Assembly (NCBI RefSeq): GCF_050490315.1
Contig: NZ_JBNPEO010000008.1
Span: 1 to 64,000, forward strand
Length of the DNA: 64,000 bases
DNA from: JBNPEO01 sp050490315
GTDB lineage: Bacteria; Actinomycetota; Actinomycetes; Actinomycetales; Micrococcaceae
Direction: 5' to 3'
Shown here: piece after piece, positions 1-8,351 of the stretch
Layout of the letters: every line of letters starts with the position of its first letter
How positions within the stretch are numbered: position 1 is the stretch's first letter
Notes under the pieces: generated by a model
What the model was told of the DNA's origin: nothing
The model's database searches: none
What the model saw: the letters and a program-made list of their open reading frames with translations, nothing else
Program-made: the position numbers and the translations under genes

Positions 1-6
1 AATGTT

Positions 7-270
7 ATGGCTATTTGGGGTGCAGATATTGCTCAGCTCAAGACTCTCGGTACGAAGCTGCAGGCTGGCTCGACGGCGATCACTGAGCAGAAGACCACGT
101 TGACTAAGATCCTTGGTTCCACCGACTGGAAGGGCCCGGACGCTGACCGTTTCCGTAACGAATGGTCCTCACACCACGTACCGTCTTTGGCTAAGGTAGC
201 CGAGGCTCTGCGTGAAGCTGGCCAGAAGGCAACCAAGAACGCTTCCGAGCAGGAGCAAGCTTCCCACTAA
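7..270 (+). CDS. WXG100 (ESAT-6-like) protein
   Basis: A complete 87-residue WXG100 protein. The W41-K42-G43 motif forms the turn between two predicted amphipathic helices (about 5-37 and 47-80). Proteins of this family form helical-hairpin dimers and are exported by type VII secretion systems without a cleaved signal peptide, and none is seen here. Only six bases lie upstream of the ATG, so the ribosome site and left neighbour are cut off by the window edge. No EccC, EccD or second WXG100 gene follows to the right, so any secretion genes must lie to the left or elsewhere. Family assignment is firm; the biological role is unknown. Confidence 0.85.
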   Translation: MAIWGADIAQLKTLGTKLQAGSTAITEQKTTLTKILGSTDWKGPDADRFRNEWSSHHVPSLAKVAEALREAGQKATKNASEQEQASH

Positions 271-287
271 GTTCCACAGTGGGCGTA

Positions 288-331
288 GGGCCCGGACCGT
301 CAACACGACGATCCGGGCCCTATTTTCGTTT
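288..331 (+). terminator. Rho-independent terminator after WXG100 gene
   Basis: Perfect 9-bp inverted repeat GGGCCCGGA / TCCGGGCCC (288-296 and 312-320) with a 15-base loop, followed by TATTTTCGTTT. It lies 17 bases past the WXG100 stop codon. Confidence 0.8.
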
Positions 332-413
332 ATTCAGGATTCTTGACCGGGTGTGCTTGGGCCGCTACCTGAGGCGCCGGTCCCGGCGTCGTACTGGTTG
401 TCCTGTGCCGCAG

Positions 414-835
414 CTAAGCGGCTGGATACTGTGGGTCTGGATGGACTGTAACCCGGCGCCACACGGCAAAGCGTCCGAGGGTTGAAGCCGCCGCCGTGCC
501 CAGCCCGTAGGGCCACGCGCCCGTCCCTAAGTCGCCGCCCATCAGGACCATAGTGAGGCAGCCGGTGACAAATCCCGCCGCCCCCAAGGCCAACACATGC
601 CACCATTGGTTCCGTACGGGCCGCATTAACAAGCCGGCAACAAGGCCCAGTGGCGCGCCAATAAAGATCGCCGGGAGGAGCGCATACATGGCAAACGTAC
701 CTGCCACTACCGCCAATGCCTCAAGGGTTCTGCTTGCTATGGCGACGATGACGCCACATCCGAGGCTGAACGCTAAATAGCAGTAAAGCCAGCCGAGACC
801 GAACGCTGCTGGGTTGTCTCGCTCTTTGCCGCCAT
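414..835 (-). pseudogene. Small membrane protein gene with probable frameshift
   Basis: The 3' part (716-414) encodes about 100 residues with three hydrophobic segments and several small-residue runs, typical of a small integral membrane protein. Read upstream, that frame stays open and hydrophobic (LGWLYCYLAFSLGCGVIVA) to about 830 but has no ATG, GTG or TTG before 716. In another frame there is an ATG at 835 with a good AAGGAG ribosome site. It encodes MAAKSETTQQRSVSAG and then stops after 20 codons. The simplest reading is one gene, 835 to 414, with a single frameshift near 775-800. The alternative is a short protein starting at TTG 716. No family is recognised. Confidence 0.5.
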
Positions 836-994
836 TCGTCGTCGCTCCTTGGGTCTTGAAAACGCGCCTTTTTAACGCTCAGTGAGCAGGCAGGGCATGG
901 GAGAATAGTCCACGGCTCAATCTGTGTGGGCCCAGTGCTAATACAGCGGGACCGGGATGGTCTGCGCGAACCACTAGTCAAAGCGAGTTCTTCC

Positions 995-1690
995 ATGAGT
1001 GAAACCACTGTGAAACCAGCCGTGCCCGGGGCCAAGTTTGCCTCGATTGGTAGCCCGTATTTCGGCATCGCCCTAGCCTTTATGGCCGTTATTGTGATCC
1101 TGTCCAACATTGGTGGATCCAAGGGTGTTCAGTTTGGCCCCATCACCACCGACGGCGGATTCTTCCTGTTTCCGTTGGCGTACATTTTGGGTGACGTGAT
1201 TTCAGAGGTCTACGGGTTTAAGGTTGCCCGCAAATCCATCATCACCACCTTTGTGCTCTCCGCTTTTGCGTCGCTGAGCTACTGGATCATGATTATCCTG
1301 CCCGGCTTTACCGACGACTACGGCGTGGCCAAACAAGCTGCCATGGAAACTGCGTTGGGCCCGGTACCGCAGATTGTGCTCGCTTCGTTGTTGGGATTCT
1401 TGGCTGGGCAGACCATCAACTCCTGGATCCTTGTGAAGATGAAGGCCCGCAGTGGCGAAAAGTCACTCTGGGCACGCCTTATGAGTTCGTCCGGAGCTGG
1501 CGAATTCGTGGACACCCTTATTTTCTGCTCCATCGCGGCCCCCGTGATTGGCATTTCCGATGCTGGGACCTTTGTGAGCTACGTGGTGGTGGGCTTTGTG
1601 TACAAGACCCTCGTTGAGTTCCTCTTTGTCCCGCTCACGAGCATCGTGATCCGCTGGGTCAAAAAGCGCGAACCGAGCTACGGGCTCTAA
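995..1690 (+). CDS. yhhQ: Queuosine precursor transporter (YhhQ/VUT family)
   Basis: A 231-residue integral membrane protein of the VUT_1/YhhQ family, which imports queuosine precursors (preQ0, preQ1 or queuine). About six hydrophobic segments are visible. The family signature region LSNIGGSK followed by PLAYILGDVISEVYGF is present near the N-terminus. The open frame could start at 926, but those 23 residues are charged and unlike the family, so ATG 995 (MSETTVK) is preferred. A tgt gene lies 1.2 kb away, on the opposite strand. No queC, queD, queE or queF is in the window, so the pair suggests salvage of an imported base. The gene ends 21 bases before repeat R1. Family call is strong; exact substrate is inferred. 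Confidence 0.85.
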   Translation: MSETTVKPAVPGAKFASIGSPYFGIALAFMAVIVILSNIGGSKGVQFGPITTDGGFFLFPLAYILGDVISEVYGFKVARKSIITTFVLSAFASLSYWIMIILPGFTDDYGVAKQAAMETALGPVPQIVLASLLGFLAGQTINSWILVKMKARSGEKSLWARLMSSSGAGEFVDTLIFCSIAAPVIGISDAGTFVSYVVVGFVYKTLVEFLFVPLTSIVIRWVKKREPSYGL

Positions 1691-1711
1691 TTCTTTCGCC
1701 GTTCCTGTCCG

Positions 1712-1784
1712 CGAGGTCGGTGCACCGCGCCGTTTGCCTAGGGAATTTCCTAGGGATTCGACGCGATGCCCCGACTTCGGCGAA
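1712..1784. repeat. Dispersed palindromic repeat, copy R1
   Basis: First of eight copies. Outer arms are CGAGGTCGGTGCACC and its imperfect complement GATGCCCCGACTTCGGCG. The core is a perfect inner hairpin, CCTAGG-GAATTT-CCTAGG. It lies between the convergent queuosine transporter and the AbiEi/DUF559 gene. Its right half encodes the last residues and TAG stop of the latter. Confidence 0.85.
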
Positions 1785-2820
1785 AGGCTTCAAGGATTCG
1801 CGACTTCACCTCGGCCTCATTGAACAAATCGGCCCACGTGAGACGGACAAAGATCCAGCCTTCCTCCATCAGAGCTTTCTCGCGTTGACGCTCTTGGAAA
1901 ATCGCCTCGTCACTGGGCTGGTAATCGAAGTATTTGGCTCGACCATCAAATTCGAGCGCTACCTTCCGATCCCGCCACGCCATGTCCAGCCGATACAGGC
2001 CGGCCCGCGTTTGGACCTCGACTTGCAGTTCCGGAGCCGGTAACTGCAGGGCATTGATGACTTCCCTGGCCAACGTTTCCCCGGCTGATTCCGAGCGCGG
2101 ATCGGCATTTTCAAGCACCGCCCTCAGCGTGCGAATGCCTCGATGCCCGGCCAAGGCTGTGGATGCTTTTTCCAATTTCCCTATGGATGCACCTTTGCGG
2201 AGCGCATCGTCCATCAGAATCAGGCCGGACTTATAGGACACTGTCATACAGCAATCCACGAGTGTTCTTTCCAGCGACGTGACCCGTAATCCGTAAAGCC
2301 AAACAACATCCTCCGGCGGTAGTGGCCGAGTATGGATTCGAACGCCGGGGCCGGACTGGCGGCTGTTGGGCTTGGAAGTATTCGTGACGTGGATCAGCGA
2401 ATCGACGTTCCACAAGCTCAGCCCGAAAAGGCGCGCGGCCGAGACATGGCTATAAACGAACCCCTCGTTGGTACTGCGAAGCGTCCGGAGCTGGTGGGCT
2501 CGGATCTCCAACAGCTTCTGACCGTCACGATTCAAAGACTCCCAGTGGCCACAGGAAACGTAACAGCCATGACGGATTCGGCGGATCTGACCGTCAGCGA
2601 GGAACCGATTCAATTGCCGCGTGGCCACGCCAAAGTCGTGAAGTTGGGCGGCGCTCCAAAGGACGCCGGGCGGCAGTGATGGGCGCGGAGGGTGCGGCGA
2701 TCGCAGTGGTTCGCCGTCGTCGTCGTACTGGCTCAGATTGTTCAACGTCATGGATTCAGCGTTGCGCCAAAAGTTCGACGGCGCTCGGCTCACGGCGCGT
2801 ATGTGGAAAACTTCGGCCAA
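1750..2820 (-). CDS. AbiEi-like winged-helix protein with DUF559-type nuclease domain
   Basis: A 356-residue protein with two parts. Residues about 50-130 resemble the AbiEi antitoxin winged-helix region (QLHDFGVATRQLNRFLADG, then IRRIRHGCYV). The C-terminal third resembles DUF559/Vsr-like restriction-fold endonucleases, with RLDMAWRDRKVALEFDG carrying the D and E of the fold and a later QREKALMEEGW helix. No AbiEii nucleotidyltransferase toxin is adjacent, so it is not a standard type IV toxin-antitoxin locus. The start may be TTG 2820 (AGGGGAA upstream) or ATG 2751. The last 11 codons and the TAG stop are formed by repeat R1, and R2 lies just upstream, so the gene is bracketed by two repeat copies. 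Its activity is unknown. Confidence 0.7.
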   Translation of the reverse strand: MAEVFHIRAVSRAPSNFWRNAESMTLNNLSQYDDDGEPLRSPHPPRPSLPPGVLWSAAQLHDFGVATRQLNRFLADGQIRRIRHGCYVSCGHWESLNRDGQKLLEIRAHQLRTLRSTNEGFVYSHVSAARLFGLSLWNVDSLIHVTNTSKPNSRQSGPGVRIHTRPLPPEDVVWLYGLRVTSLERTLVDCCMTVSYKSGLILMDDALRKGASIGKLEKASTALAGHRGIRTLRAVLENADPRSESAGETLAREVINALQLPAPELQVEVQTRAGLYRLDMAWRDRKVALEFDGRAKYFDYQPSDEAIFQERQREKALMEEGWIFVRLTWADLFNEAEVKSRILEAFRRSRGIASNP

Positions 2821-2834
2821 AAAGTTCCCCTACT

Positions 2835-2909
2835 CGCGAAGTCGGTGCATGGCCGCGAACTCCCCGGAAATTTCCTAGGGAAACGGCGCGCAGCACCGAC
2901 CTCGGCGGA
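2835..2909. repeat. Dispersed palindromic repeat, copy R2
   Basis: Left arm CGAAGTCGGTGCA, right arm GCACCGACCTCGGCGGA, inner core CCCCGGAAATTTCCTAGGG. It lies two bases beyond the tgt stop codon and just upstream of the AbiEi/DUF559 gene. Confidence 0.8.
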
Positions 2910-2911
2910 AG

Positions 2912-4183
2912 TTAGGCGTAGTACTTGCCTAGGGTCTCGGCTTTGAACTCGAAGAAGTCGCCGGACTCAATGGCGAGCCGGGCGTCGTCGACCATCTTCA
3001 CCACAAAGCGCTCGTTGTGAATCGACACCAACGTTGCAGCCACCATTTCCTTCGCGCGGAACAAGTGGTGGATGTACGCACGGGAGTAATTGGTGCATGC
3101 ATAGCAATCGCAGCCGTCCACGAGCGGGCCGAAGTCCCGCCGGTAGCGTGCACCACTGAGGTTAAAACGCCCGTCCGGGGTGTAAAAAGCCGAGGTGCGG
3201 GCCACCCTAGTGGGGGAAACGCAGTCAAAAGTATCGGCCCCGTTTTCGATCGCCGTAAAAATGTCATCCGGCTCGGAAATGCCGAGCAAGTGCCGCGGCT
3301 TGTTCTCGGGAAGTTCCTCGGAACACCAGCGGACAATTGTGCCCAAATTTTCCTTCTCGAGTGCCCCTCCCAGCCCAAAACCGTCAAAGTTCATGGCGCC
3401 CAAGTCCCGGCAGGCCTTACGGCGCAGGTCCTCATATTGGGCGCCCTGAATGACCCCAAACAAGGCTTGATACGGCTTGCCCACGCGCTCGTCAGTGAGC
3501 CGGAAGTGCTCAGTGATGCAGCGTTCAGCCCACAAACGGGTCCGCTCAAGAGACATTTCTTGGTAGGCGCGGGAATTTTGCAAGGTGGTGAGCTCATCGA
3601 ATGCGAACATAATGTCCGCGCCGATTTGATGCTGAACTTGCATGGAAATTTCGGGGGTAAAGCGGTGCTTGTCGCCATTGAGGTGGCTTTTGAACCACAC
3701 GCCGTCGTCGTCAACATGCGCCAAACGTTCCTTGCCCGCAGCCACAGCATCGTCCGGACCAGACTGATCCACAAGGTCCATATTGATGACCTTTTTGAAC
3801 CCAGATCCCAGACTCATCACCTGGAATCCGCCCGAATCAGTGAAGGTTGGCCCCTCCCAGTTCATAAACTTACCCAAGCCGCCAGCCTCATCCAGCAGGT
3901 CCGCTCCGGGCTGTAAATACAGGTGATAGGCGTTCGACAACAATGCCTGTGCACCCAATTCCTTCATGGCTTCGGGCAGAACTGCCTTGACAGTGGCTTT
4001 GGTTCCGACTGCGATAAAAGCTGGCGTCTGAATCTCACCGTGTGGGGTAGTGATGGTGCCCGTACGGCCCAAAAATTCGCCGCCATTGGCGGCAACATCG
4101 GCAGGCGTGTAAGGGGAGGTCTCCGCGAGGCGTTTGCCAACAGAGAAAGAGAATTCGGACTGGGAAGCAGCGGAAACAGGCAC
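2912..4183 (-). CDS. tgt: tRNA-guanine(34) transglycosylase
   Basis: A full-length 423-residue TGT, which exchanges guanine 34 in GUN-anticodon tRNAs for a queuine-type base. The substrate-binding TDSGGF motif has its Asp at 116. The nucleophile Asp is expected at D320 in FDCVSPTR. The structural zinc site is complete: C358-x-C360-x2-C363-x25-H389. The start is GTG 4183. It is the last gene of a same-strand group (NUDIX-like protein, 370-residue protein, SRPBCC protein, tgt) with gaps of 72, 9 and 23 bases, so cotranscription is likely. It pairs functionally with the queuosine-precursor transporter at 995-1690. Confidence is high. Confidence 0.95.
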   Translation of the reverse strand: MPVSAASQSEFSFSVGKRLAETSPYTPADVAANGGEFLGRTGTITTPHGEIQTPAFIAVGTKATVKAVLPEAMKELGAQALLSNAYHLYLQPGADLLDEAGGLGKFMNWEGPTFTDSGGFQVMSLGSGFKKVINMDLVDQSGPDDAVAAGKERLAHVDDDGVWFKSHLNGDKHRFTPEISMQVQHQIGADIMFAFDELTTLQNSRAYQEMSLERTRLWAERCITEHFRLTDERVGKPYQALFGVIQGAQYEDLRRKACRDLGAMNFDGFGLGGALEKENLGTIVRWCSEELPENKPRHLLGISEPDDIFTAIENGADTFDCVSPTRVARTSAFYTPDGRFNLSGARYRRDFGPLVDGCDCYACTNYSRAYIHHLFRAKEMVAATLVSIHNERFVVKMVDDARLAIESGDFFEFKAETLGKYYA

Positions 4184-4206
4184 CTATCAAGTGTGCCAGA
4201 ACCGGC

Positions 4207-4938
4207 TCAGCTATTCGGCTCACTTTCATGGAACGCGCTGGCACGCCAACTCTCCCAACGCTGCCGCAATGCTTCAAGTTGGTGCGCGCCCAGACCATAG
4301 CTGGAGATGTTGACCATCAAACCGCCATTCGGGCGGGAATCGGGCATAGGTGCCTGGGCGGAGGCGATCAACAAGCCGTCACCGTGGTCAGCATATTCGT
4401 GCACCGTGAGTCCCACTTGGTCTGGGGTTTTGTACCAAACTCGGCCTGTGATTTCCTCCCCGGTGGGGAGGTGGAGGCTGTAACTCTGGCCCTCTTCAGG
4501 TATCTGGTCAAGGCCCAGAATTTCAAGTGCCGGGCGACCGTTTCTATCCAGTGTTGCCTGGAGAAAGGTGCTCCGCCGCGCTGCGTGTGGGTGCCGTTCA
4601 AGTGCGAATTTGAGTTGGTGCAAAAACATCACCCAACCTTCAGTGATGTCCGCTTCCCAAGCGGCCCACGGCGAATCCGGGTCCGGAGCGGCGCGGACAA
4701 TACTCACACGGGTCCCTGCCGCTACGGGTTCGAGCGTGAAAACGTCTCCACCACCAAGCGAGAGCGAAAGGTGATCCGGAGCTTCGAGGACCGAGTCCTT
4801 GAAGTAAATCTCTTGGATTTCCTCCGCCAGTCCCTCAACTTCCCAACCATGCCAACGGGCAATTTCGCCCGGTTCGCGCAGCGAGGTCCAGACTTGTTGC
4901 GCATCAGCATTGATCACAACACTCAGCGGATTGCTCAT
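4207..4938 (-). CDS. SRPBCC/START-like domain protein
   Basis: A 243-residue soluble protein. The N-terminal half has the SRPBCC (AHSA1-like) pattern: a beta strand with SVVINADAQQVWTSL, RWHGWEVEG, and a long terminal helix region WVMFLHQLKFALERH. The second half (about 125-243) looks like a further related beta-rich domain (TFLQATLDRNGRPALEI; EGQSYSLHLPTGEEITGRVW). Such folds bind hydrophobic ligands, but the ligand here is unknown. It starts at ATG 4938, nine bases after the stop of the upstream gene, and lies 23 bases before tgt, so it is probably an operon member. No catalytic motif is recognised. Confidence 0.7.
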   Translation of the reverse strand: MSNPLSVVINADAQQVWTSLREPGEIARWHGWEVEGLAEEIQEIYFKDSVLEAPDHLSLSLGGGDVFTLEPVAAGTRVSIVRAAPDPDSPWAAWEADITEGWVMFLHQLKFALERHPHAARRSTFLQATLDRNGRPALEILGLDQIPEEGQSYSLHLPTGEEITGRVWYKTPDQVGLTVHEYADHGDGLLIASAQAPMPDSRPNGGLMVNISSYGLGAHQLEALRQRWESWRASAFHESEPNS

Positions 4939-4947
4939 GATTAAAAT

Positions 4948-6060
4948 CTACGCCCGAATAGCCTCAAGTTCGTTGTCAATCCGCCGGTTCAATTCGCCCG
5001 CACTGATGCTCTCGGAGCCGCCGTGAGCCCGCAAATACAGCAAGCTTTCGAGCCGCAAAACACGCCACTCACGCTCGGCTTCGTGGTTGCCGTTATCGAT
5101 TGAGCGGAAGATTTCTTTGTCATACAGATTGGGTTCATTGAGCGCCCGCTGACGAACCTTCGCCGCAATCCGGGCCTTAAAAGGGTCGCTCTCTTGGGCT
5201 TCGGGAGCGCGCAAGAGCCGGCGGTACAGTTCGGAACGTTCGTCCTGACCGTCCTTGGAGCACAGGAAACTGGAGAGTGAAAGGCTCGCCTCCACGGCCG
5301 ACCAGCGCCCCGGATTACCATCAAAAGGCAGCACGTTTAGCAAGTCAGCAATGGCCAGCGCGGACGCTGAATCGCTGTGCTCGATGTACAGCTCGTGTGC
5401 CAGATCGCGCAGATCCGTGAGGCAGCTGCCGGACTTCAAATTGATGCCCTTGGCAAGCCTGGACGCAAGCGCCTGAACGCCAGGACGGCCAGGATATTCG
5501 GCCGCGACGCGTTCAACCACACTTTCCGGGGTGCCCTCTGGCTCAGGAATTAGCGCGAGTTCGGCCTCGTCCGGGAGTGCAATAGCGGGCGGATTCTCCG
5601 GCGCCGGTGGTAGCACTGCGGGAGTCGCGGCTGGTACTGCGGCGGCCAAACCTGCGGCCGGGACCTCGGCGGAGTCTCCACCCTCAGAAGGTACGACGAC
5701 GGCACTCACCGCAGGTTCGGCGTCGGACGTTGGGGGTACTTCAGTTAGCCCGGTGGTTGCTGTGGGCTCGGTGCTGGCCTTTGCCCGGGGGAGCAGGATG
5801 TCGCTCCAACGGGACCCGGCTGGCGGCTGCACGATGTCGGCGTGTGCTACATGTGCTGAGGCGTTCGCGGCGAGTCGTAAAACGTAGCCGTCCACGAGGG
5901 TAATGACGATCAAAGCGGGATTGCCGAAGTCGTCCGACTCGGCCTCAACGAGGCTAATTTCGGCGCTTCGCTGGCCGTCCGGCAACAGGAGCCGATCCCC
6001 GCTTTGGAGAGTCCCAGCCTGTTCTTCACGGTATTGCACGGTGCTTTGGCTGCGGTTCAT
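4948..6060 (-). CDS. Uncharacterised protein with Ala/Pro-rich linker
   Basis: A 370-residue protein of unknown function. The N-terminal 75 residues form a beta-rich module (GDRLLLPDGQRSAEISLVEA). A low-complexity Ala/Pro/Glu/Val linker follows, to about residue 195. The C-terminal 175 residues are helical (DLRDLAHELYIEHSDSASAL; ERSELYRRLLRAPEAQE) and resemble a tetratricopeptide-like helical repeat domain seen in other Arthrobacter hypotheticals. ATG 6060 is chosen because AAGGACCCCA precedes it; the frame also extends to 6093. There is no signal peptide or membrane segment. It sits nine bases upstream of the SRPBCC gene and is probably cotranscribed with it and tgt. Confidence 0.6.
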   Translation of the reverse strand: MNRSQSTVQYREEQAGTLQSGDRLLLPDGQRSAEISLVEAESDDFGNPALIVITLVDGYVLRLAANASAHVAHADIVQPPAGSRWSDILLPRAKASTEPTATTGLTEVPPTSDAEPAVSAVVVPSEGGDSAEVPAAGLAAAVPAATPAVLPPAPENPPAIALPDEAELALIPEPEGTPESVVERVAAEYPGRPGVQALASRLAKGINLKSGSCLTDLRDLAHELYIEHSDSASALAIADLLNVLPFDGNPGRWSAVEASLSLSSFLCSKDGQDERSELYRRLLRAPEAQESDPFKARIAAKVRQRALNEPNLYDKEIFRSIDNGNHEAEREWRVLRLESLLYLRAHGGSESISAGELNRRIDNELEAIRA

Positions 6061-6132
6061 TGGGGTCCTTAAAGTCTCTTGCGGTCCGCCCAATAGTCTA
6101 CAAAGGTGGCCTTGGAAAAGCCGGGAGGTGGG

Positions 6133-6672
6133 CTACTCGGCGATGCCCGCGAAGGCCAGCGCCTGGCGAATCAGGAGTCCGCGGCCGCCTTCGAATTCGT
6201 CTTGAACTTCTTGACGCAGCACCTCTTGGGGCGACATCCACGTCAACTCGAGTGCATCTTGACGGGGGTTGCATTCGCCCGTTACCGGCACCACATAGGC
6301 GAGCGCTACGGCGTGTTGGCGATCGTCAGTGAACCCGGTGTGTGAGGGCGAGGGGAAGTATTCGGCCACGGTGAACGGCACGGGGCTCAGGGGCAATTGT
6401 GGGAAAGCCATGGGGCCGAGATCTTTTTCCATGTGCCGCAAGAGGGCTGCGCGGATGGTCTCCCGGTAGAGCACCCGCCCGGACACGAGGGTGCGGACCA
6501 TGCCGCCTTCTTCGTTTCCTTGCAGGAGTGTCCCAACTTCGATCACAAGTCCCAGCGGATCAAGGCGCACGGGAACTGCCTCGACGTAGACCATGGGGAG
6601 GCGGTTTCTGGCCTCGTACAGGTCTTCCTCGGAGAGCCAGCCTGGAAAAGGATCAGGGGTTCGTACACTCAT
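6133..6672 (-). CDS. NUDIX-hydrolase-like DUF4916 protein
   Basis: A 179-residue actinobacterial protein matching my memory of the DUF4916/NUDIX-like family: PGWLSEEDLYEARNRLP, YVEAVPVRLDPLG, TLVSGRVLYRETIRAALLRH and LGPMAFPQLP. A classic GX5EX7REUXEEXGU Nudix box is not evident, so the catalytic role is doubtful. It starts at ATG 6672 and heads the minus-strand group that ends with tgt. The family is well conserved in actinobacteria but its biochemical function is not known. Confidence 0.75.
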   Translation of the reverse strand: MSVRTPDPFPGWLSEEDLYEARNRLPMVYVEAVPVRLDPLGLVIEVGTLLQGNEEGGMVRTLVSGRVLYRETIRAALLRHMEKDLGPMAFPQLPLSPVPFTVAEYFPSPSHTGFTDDRQHAVALAYVVPVTGECNPRQDALELTWMSPQEVLRQEVQDEFEGGRGLLIRQALAFAGIAE

Positions 6673-6792
6673 GGTTAAGTTCTACCGCATCAAGACCGGG
6701 CGCGCGGGGCATGATTAGCTGGTGGCTGAATTACGGGAGCTGGATTTCCGTCACTGGGCTGCCTGCATCGAGGATCATTTGAAGGGATTGCC

Positions 6793-7398
6793 GTGGCCGT
6801 GGAATTAGAGGAACTACTGGTCCCCGACGCCGATGCATGGCGCGCATGGCTCGAGGCTAACCACCCTACGAGTCCAGGCGTGTGGTTGGTGTTGCATAAA
6901 AAGGGTGGTGCCACCACGGCATTGGATTATGCGGCTGCGCTGGATGAAGCGCTGTGTTATGGATGGATTGATGGCCAAGCTCGTTCGCGAGACTCTCACA
7001 CCTCACTACGAAGAATGACCCCACGCACTGCCCGTAGCAAGTGGTCTCAGCGCAATGTTGGGCACGTGGCTCGCCTTGAAGATGCTGGCAAAATGTCGTT
7101 AGCTGGCCGGGCCGCCGTCGAATCTGCGAAGGCCGACGGCCGTTGGGAAGCCGCCTATTCTGGTGCCGCGAATGCCGTGTTGCCCGAGGACTTGTCTGCC
7201 GCGATTGCAGCGAATCCCTTGGCCCAAGCCACTTACAATCAGCTGAATTCGGCTAATCGCTACGCCATTATTTACCGGACCACAAGCGTCAAAACAGTGG
7301 TTGCTCGCCAGCGGAACATCACGAGGTTTGTGGAGATGTTGGCTCGCGGCGAAGCTCCTCACCCACAAAAATTCGCTCCTCATACCCCGCCGAGGTAG
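6793..7398 (+). CDS. YdeI/OmpD-associated family protein
   Basis: A 201-residue protein of the YdeI/OmpD-associated family. Signatures are WRAWLEANHPTSPGVWLVLH, the conserved ALDEALCYGWIDGQARSRD block at about 50-70, and TPRTARSKWSQRNVG. The C-terminal half carries the helical region with FVEMLARGEAPHPQ. The start is GTG 6793 with GAAGGG upstream. Family members have been linked loosely to peptide or bacteriocin resistance, but the mechanism is not established. The final codons CCG-CCG-AGG-TAG lie inside repeat R3, so the repeat provides the C-terminus and stop. Confidence 0.8.
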   Translation: MAVELEELLVPDADAWRAWLEANHPTSPGVWLVLHKKGGATTALDYAAALDEALCYGWIDGQARSRDSHTSLRRMTPRTARSKWSQRNVGHVARLEDAGKMSLAGRAAVESAKADGRWEAAYSGAANAVLPEDLSAAIAANPLAQATYNQLNSANRYAIIYRTTSVKTVVARQRNITRFVEMLARGEAPHPQKFAPHTPPR

Positions 7399-7463
7399 GT
7401 GCATCGCGCCATTCGCCTAGGTAATTTCCGGGGAGTTTGACGCTAAGCACCGACCTCGGCGAA
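7388..7463. repeat. Dispersed palindromic repeat, copy R3
   Basis: Left arm CGCCGAGGTAGGTGCATCGC, right arm AAGCACCGACCTCGGCGAA, core CCTAGGTAATTTCCGGGG. A C-to-A change in the left arm (GGTAGG rather than GGTCGG) creates the TAG stop codon of the YdeI-like gene. Confidence 0.85.
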
Positions 7464-7568
7464 AGTGAGGGCGGTGGGGGCGAGGGATGGTGGGTTGATC
7501 AGTGTCCTTTCAGCCAACACGCAGCATCTTCACCGCTAGCGTCTAAATATTGGTGGCAAACTACTGGG

Positions 7569-8342
7569 ATGCCATCGCTTACTCCGCCCCGGGATGAATC
7601 TGCTTTGATGGGCTCATCGGCCTCCACCTTCCAGCGCATCCGTATGTGGTTGAGACCCACGGCGGGACCAATTTGGTCCGCTCATGCGGCGTTTTTCACG
7701 GTTTCCGTTTTGATTGTTCTGGGCAATGTGATCTTTTGGTGGATGCTCGCGAGCGTAGCGTCGAATTCCGGTCCGGCCACGTGGGACGGGCCGTTACATT
7801 CGGCAGCTGTCGCCTCGCGAAACTCGTTGTTTACGGCCTTGATGTCAGCAGTTACCACTGTCACTTCGCCCATGGCGATGGCAGCGATCGGTAGTCTGAC
7901 CGCCGTCGTCTGGTTTTTTTGGCGGCACGAATTGCGGCGTCCACTCATCCTGATGGTGGCTATGGCGGGCACTGTTGCACTATCCAGTTTTATCAAACAT
8001 CAGGTGGGCCGCCCGCGTCCTTCGGCTAAAGAATTCCTGCTGGGACCGGACGACGCATTGTCATTTCCCTCGGGCCACACTCTCGGTTCTGGGGTGTTTT
8101 TTGGTGTGCTCGCCTACCTTCTGGTCTCGCGCTTAGAAAAACGTACGACGGCGTTACTCGCCGCGATTGCCGCAGTTTTGGGCACCGCTTTGGTGGGGTT
8201 GAGCCGGGTGTACTTGGGCTACCACTGGTTCACCGACGTGGTGGCTTCGGGTTCCTTGGCTCTGGTTGTGACCGGTGTGGTGATGCTGGTGGACTCGCTC
8301 TTACCCCGAACGCTCCCGGACTCAGCTACCCACTCCCGATGA
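7569..8342 (+). CDS. PAP2-family membrane phosphatase
   Basis: A 257-residue membrane phosphatase of the PAP2 type, acting on lipid phosphates such as undecaprenyl diphosphate or phosphatidate. The three-part active site is complete: KHQVGRPRP, FPSGHTLG with its catalytic His, and SRVYLGYHWFTD with the nucleophile His. About six membrane segments are visible. The open frame begins inside repeat R3 at 7437, but the preceding 44 residues are not credible. ATG 7569 or 7608 is more likely, both with weak ribosome sites. The gene is bracketed by R3 and R4. A second PAP2 gene lies at 48,780. The specific substrate cannot be told. Confidence 0.85.
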   Translation: MPSLTPPRDESALMGSSASTFQRIRMWLRPTAGPIWSAHAAFFTVSVLIVLGNVIFWWMLASVASNSGPATWDGPLHSAAVASRNSLFTALMSAVTTVTSPMAMAAIGSLTAVVWFFWRHELRRPLILMVAMAGTVALSSFIKHQVGRPRPSAKEFLLGPDDALSFPSGHTLGSGVFFGVLAYLLVSRLEKRTTALLAAIAAVLGTALVGLSRVYLGYHWFTDVVASGSLALVVTGVVMLVDSLLPRTLPDSATHSR

Positions 8343-8351
8343 GCCCACCCC

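Noticed and set aside
840..994. preQ1 riboswitch upstream of the queuosine transporter
   Set aside because: I looked for the short H-type pseudoknot and A-rich tail. The leader has neither the conserved core nor the A-rich segment in a convincing form.
1750..2820. Type IV (AbiE) toxin-antitoxin system
   Set aside because: Only an AbiEi-like helix domain is present, fused to a nuclease-like domain. No AbiEii nucleotidyltransferase gene is adjacent on either side.
3017..3916. 299-codon plus-strand open frame
   Set aside because: Antisense shadow of tgt, whose motifs and zinc site are intact on the other strand.
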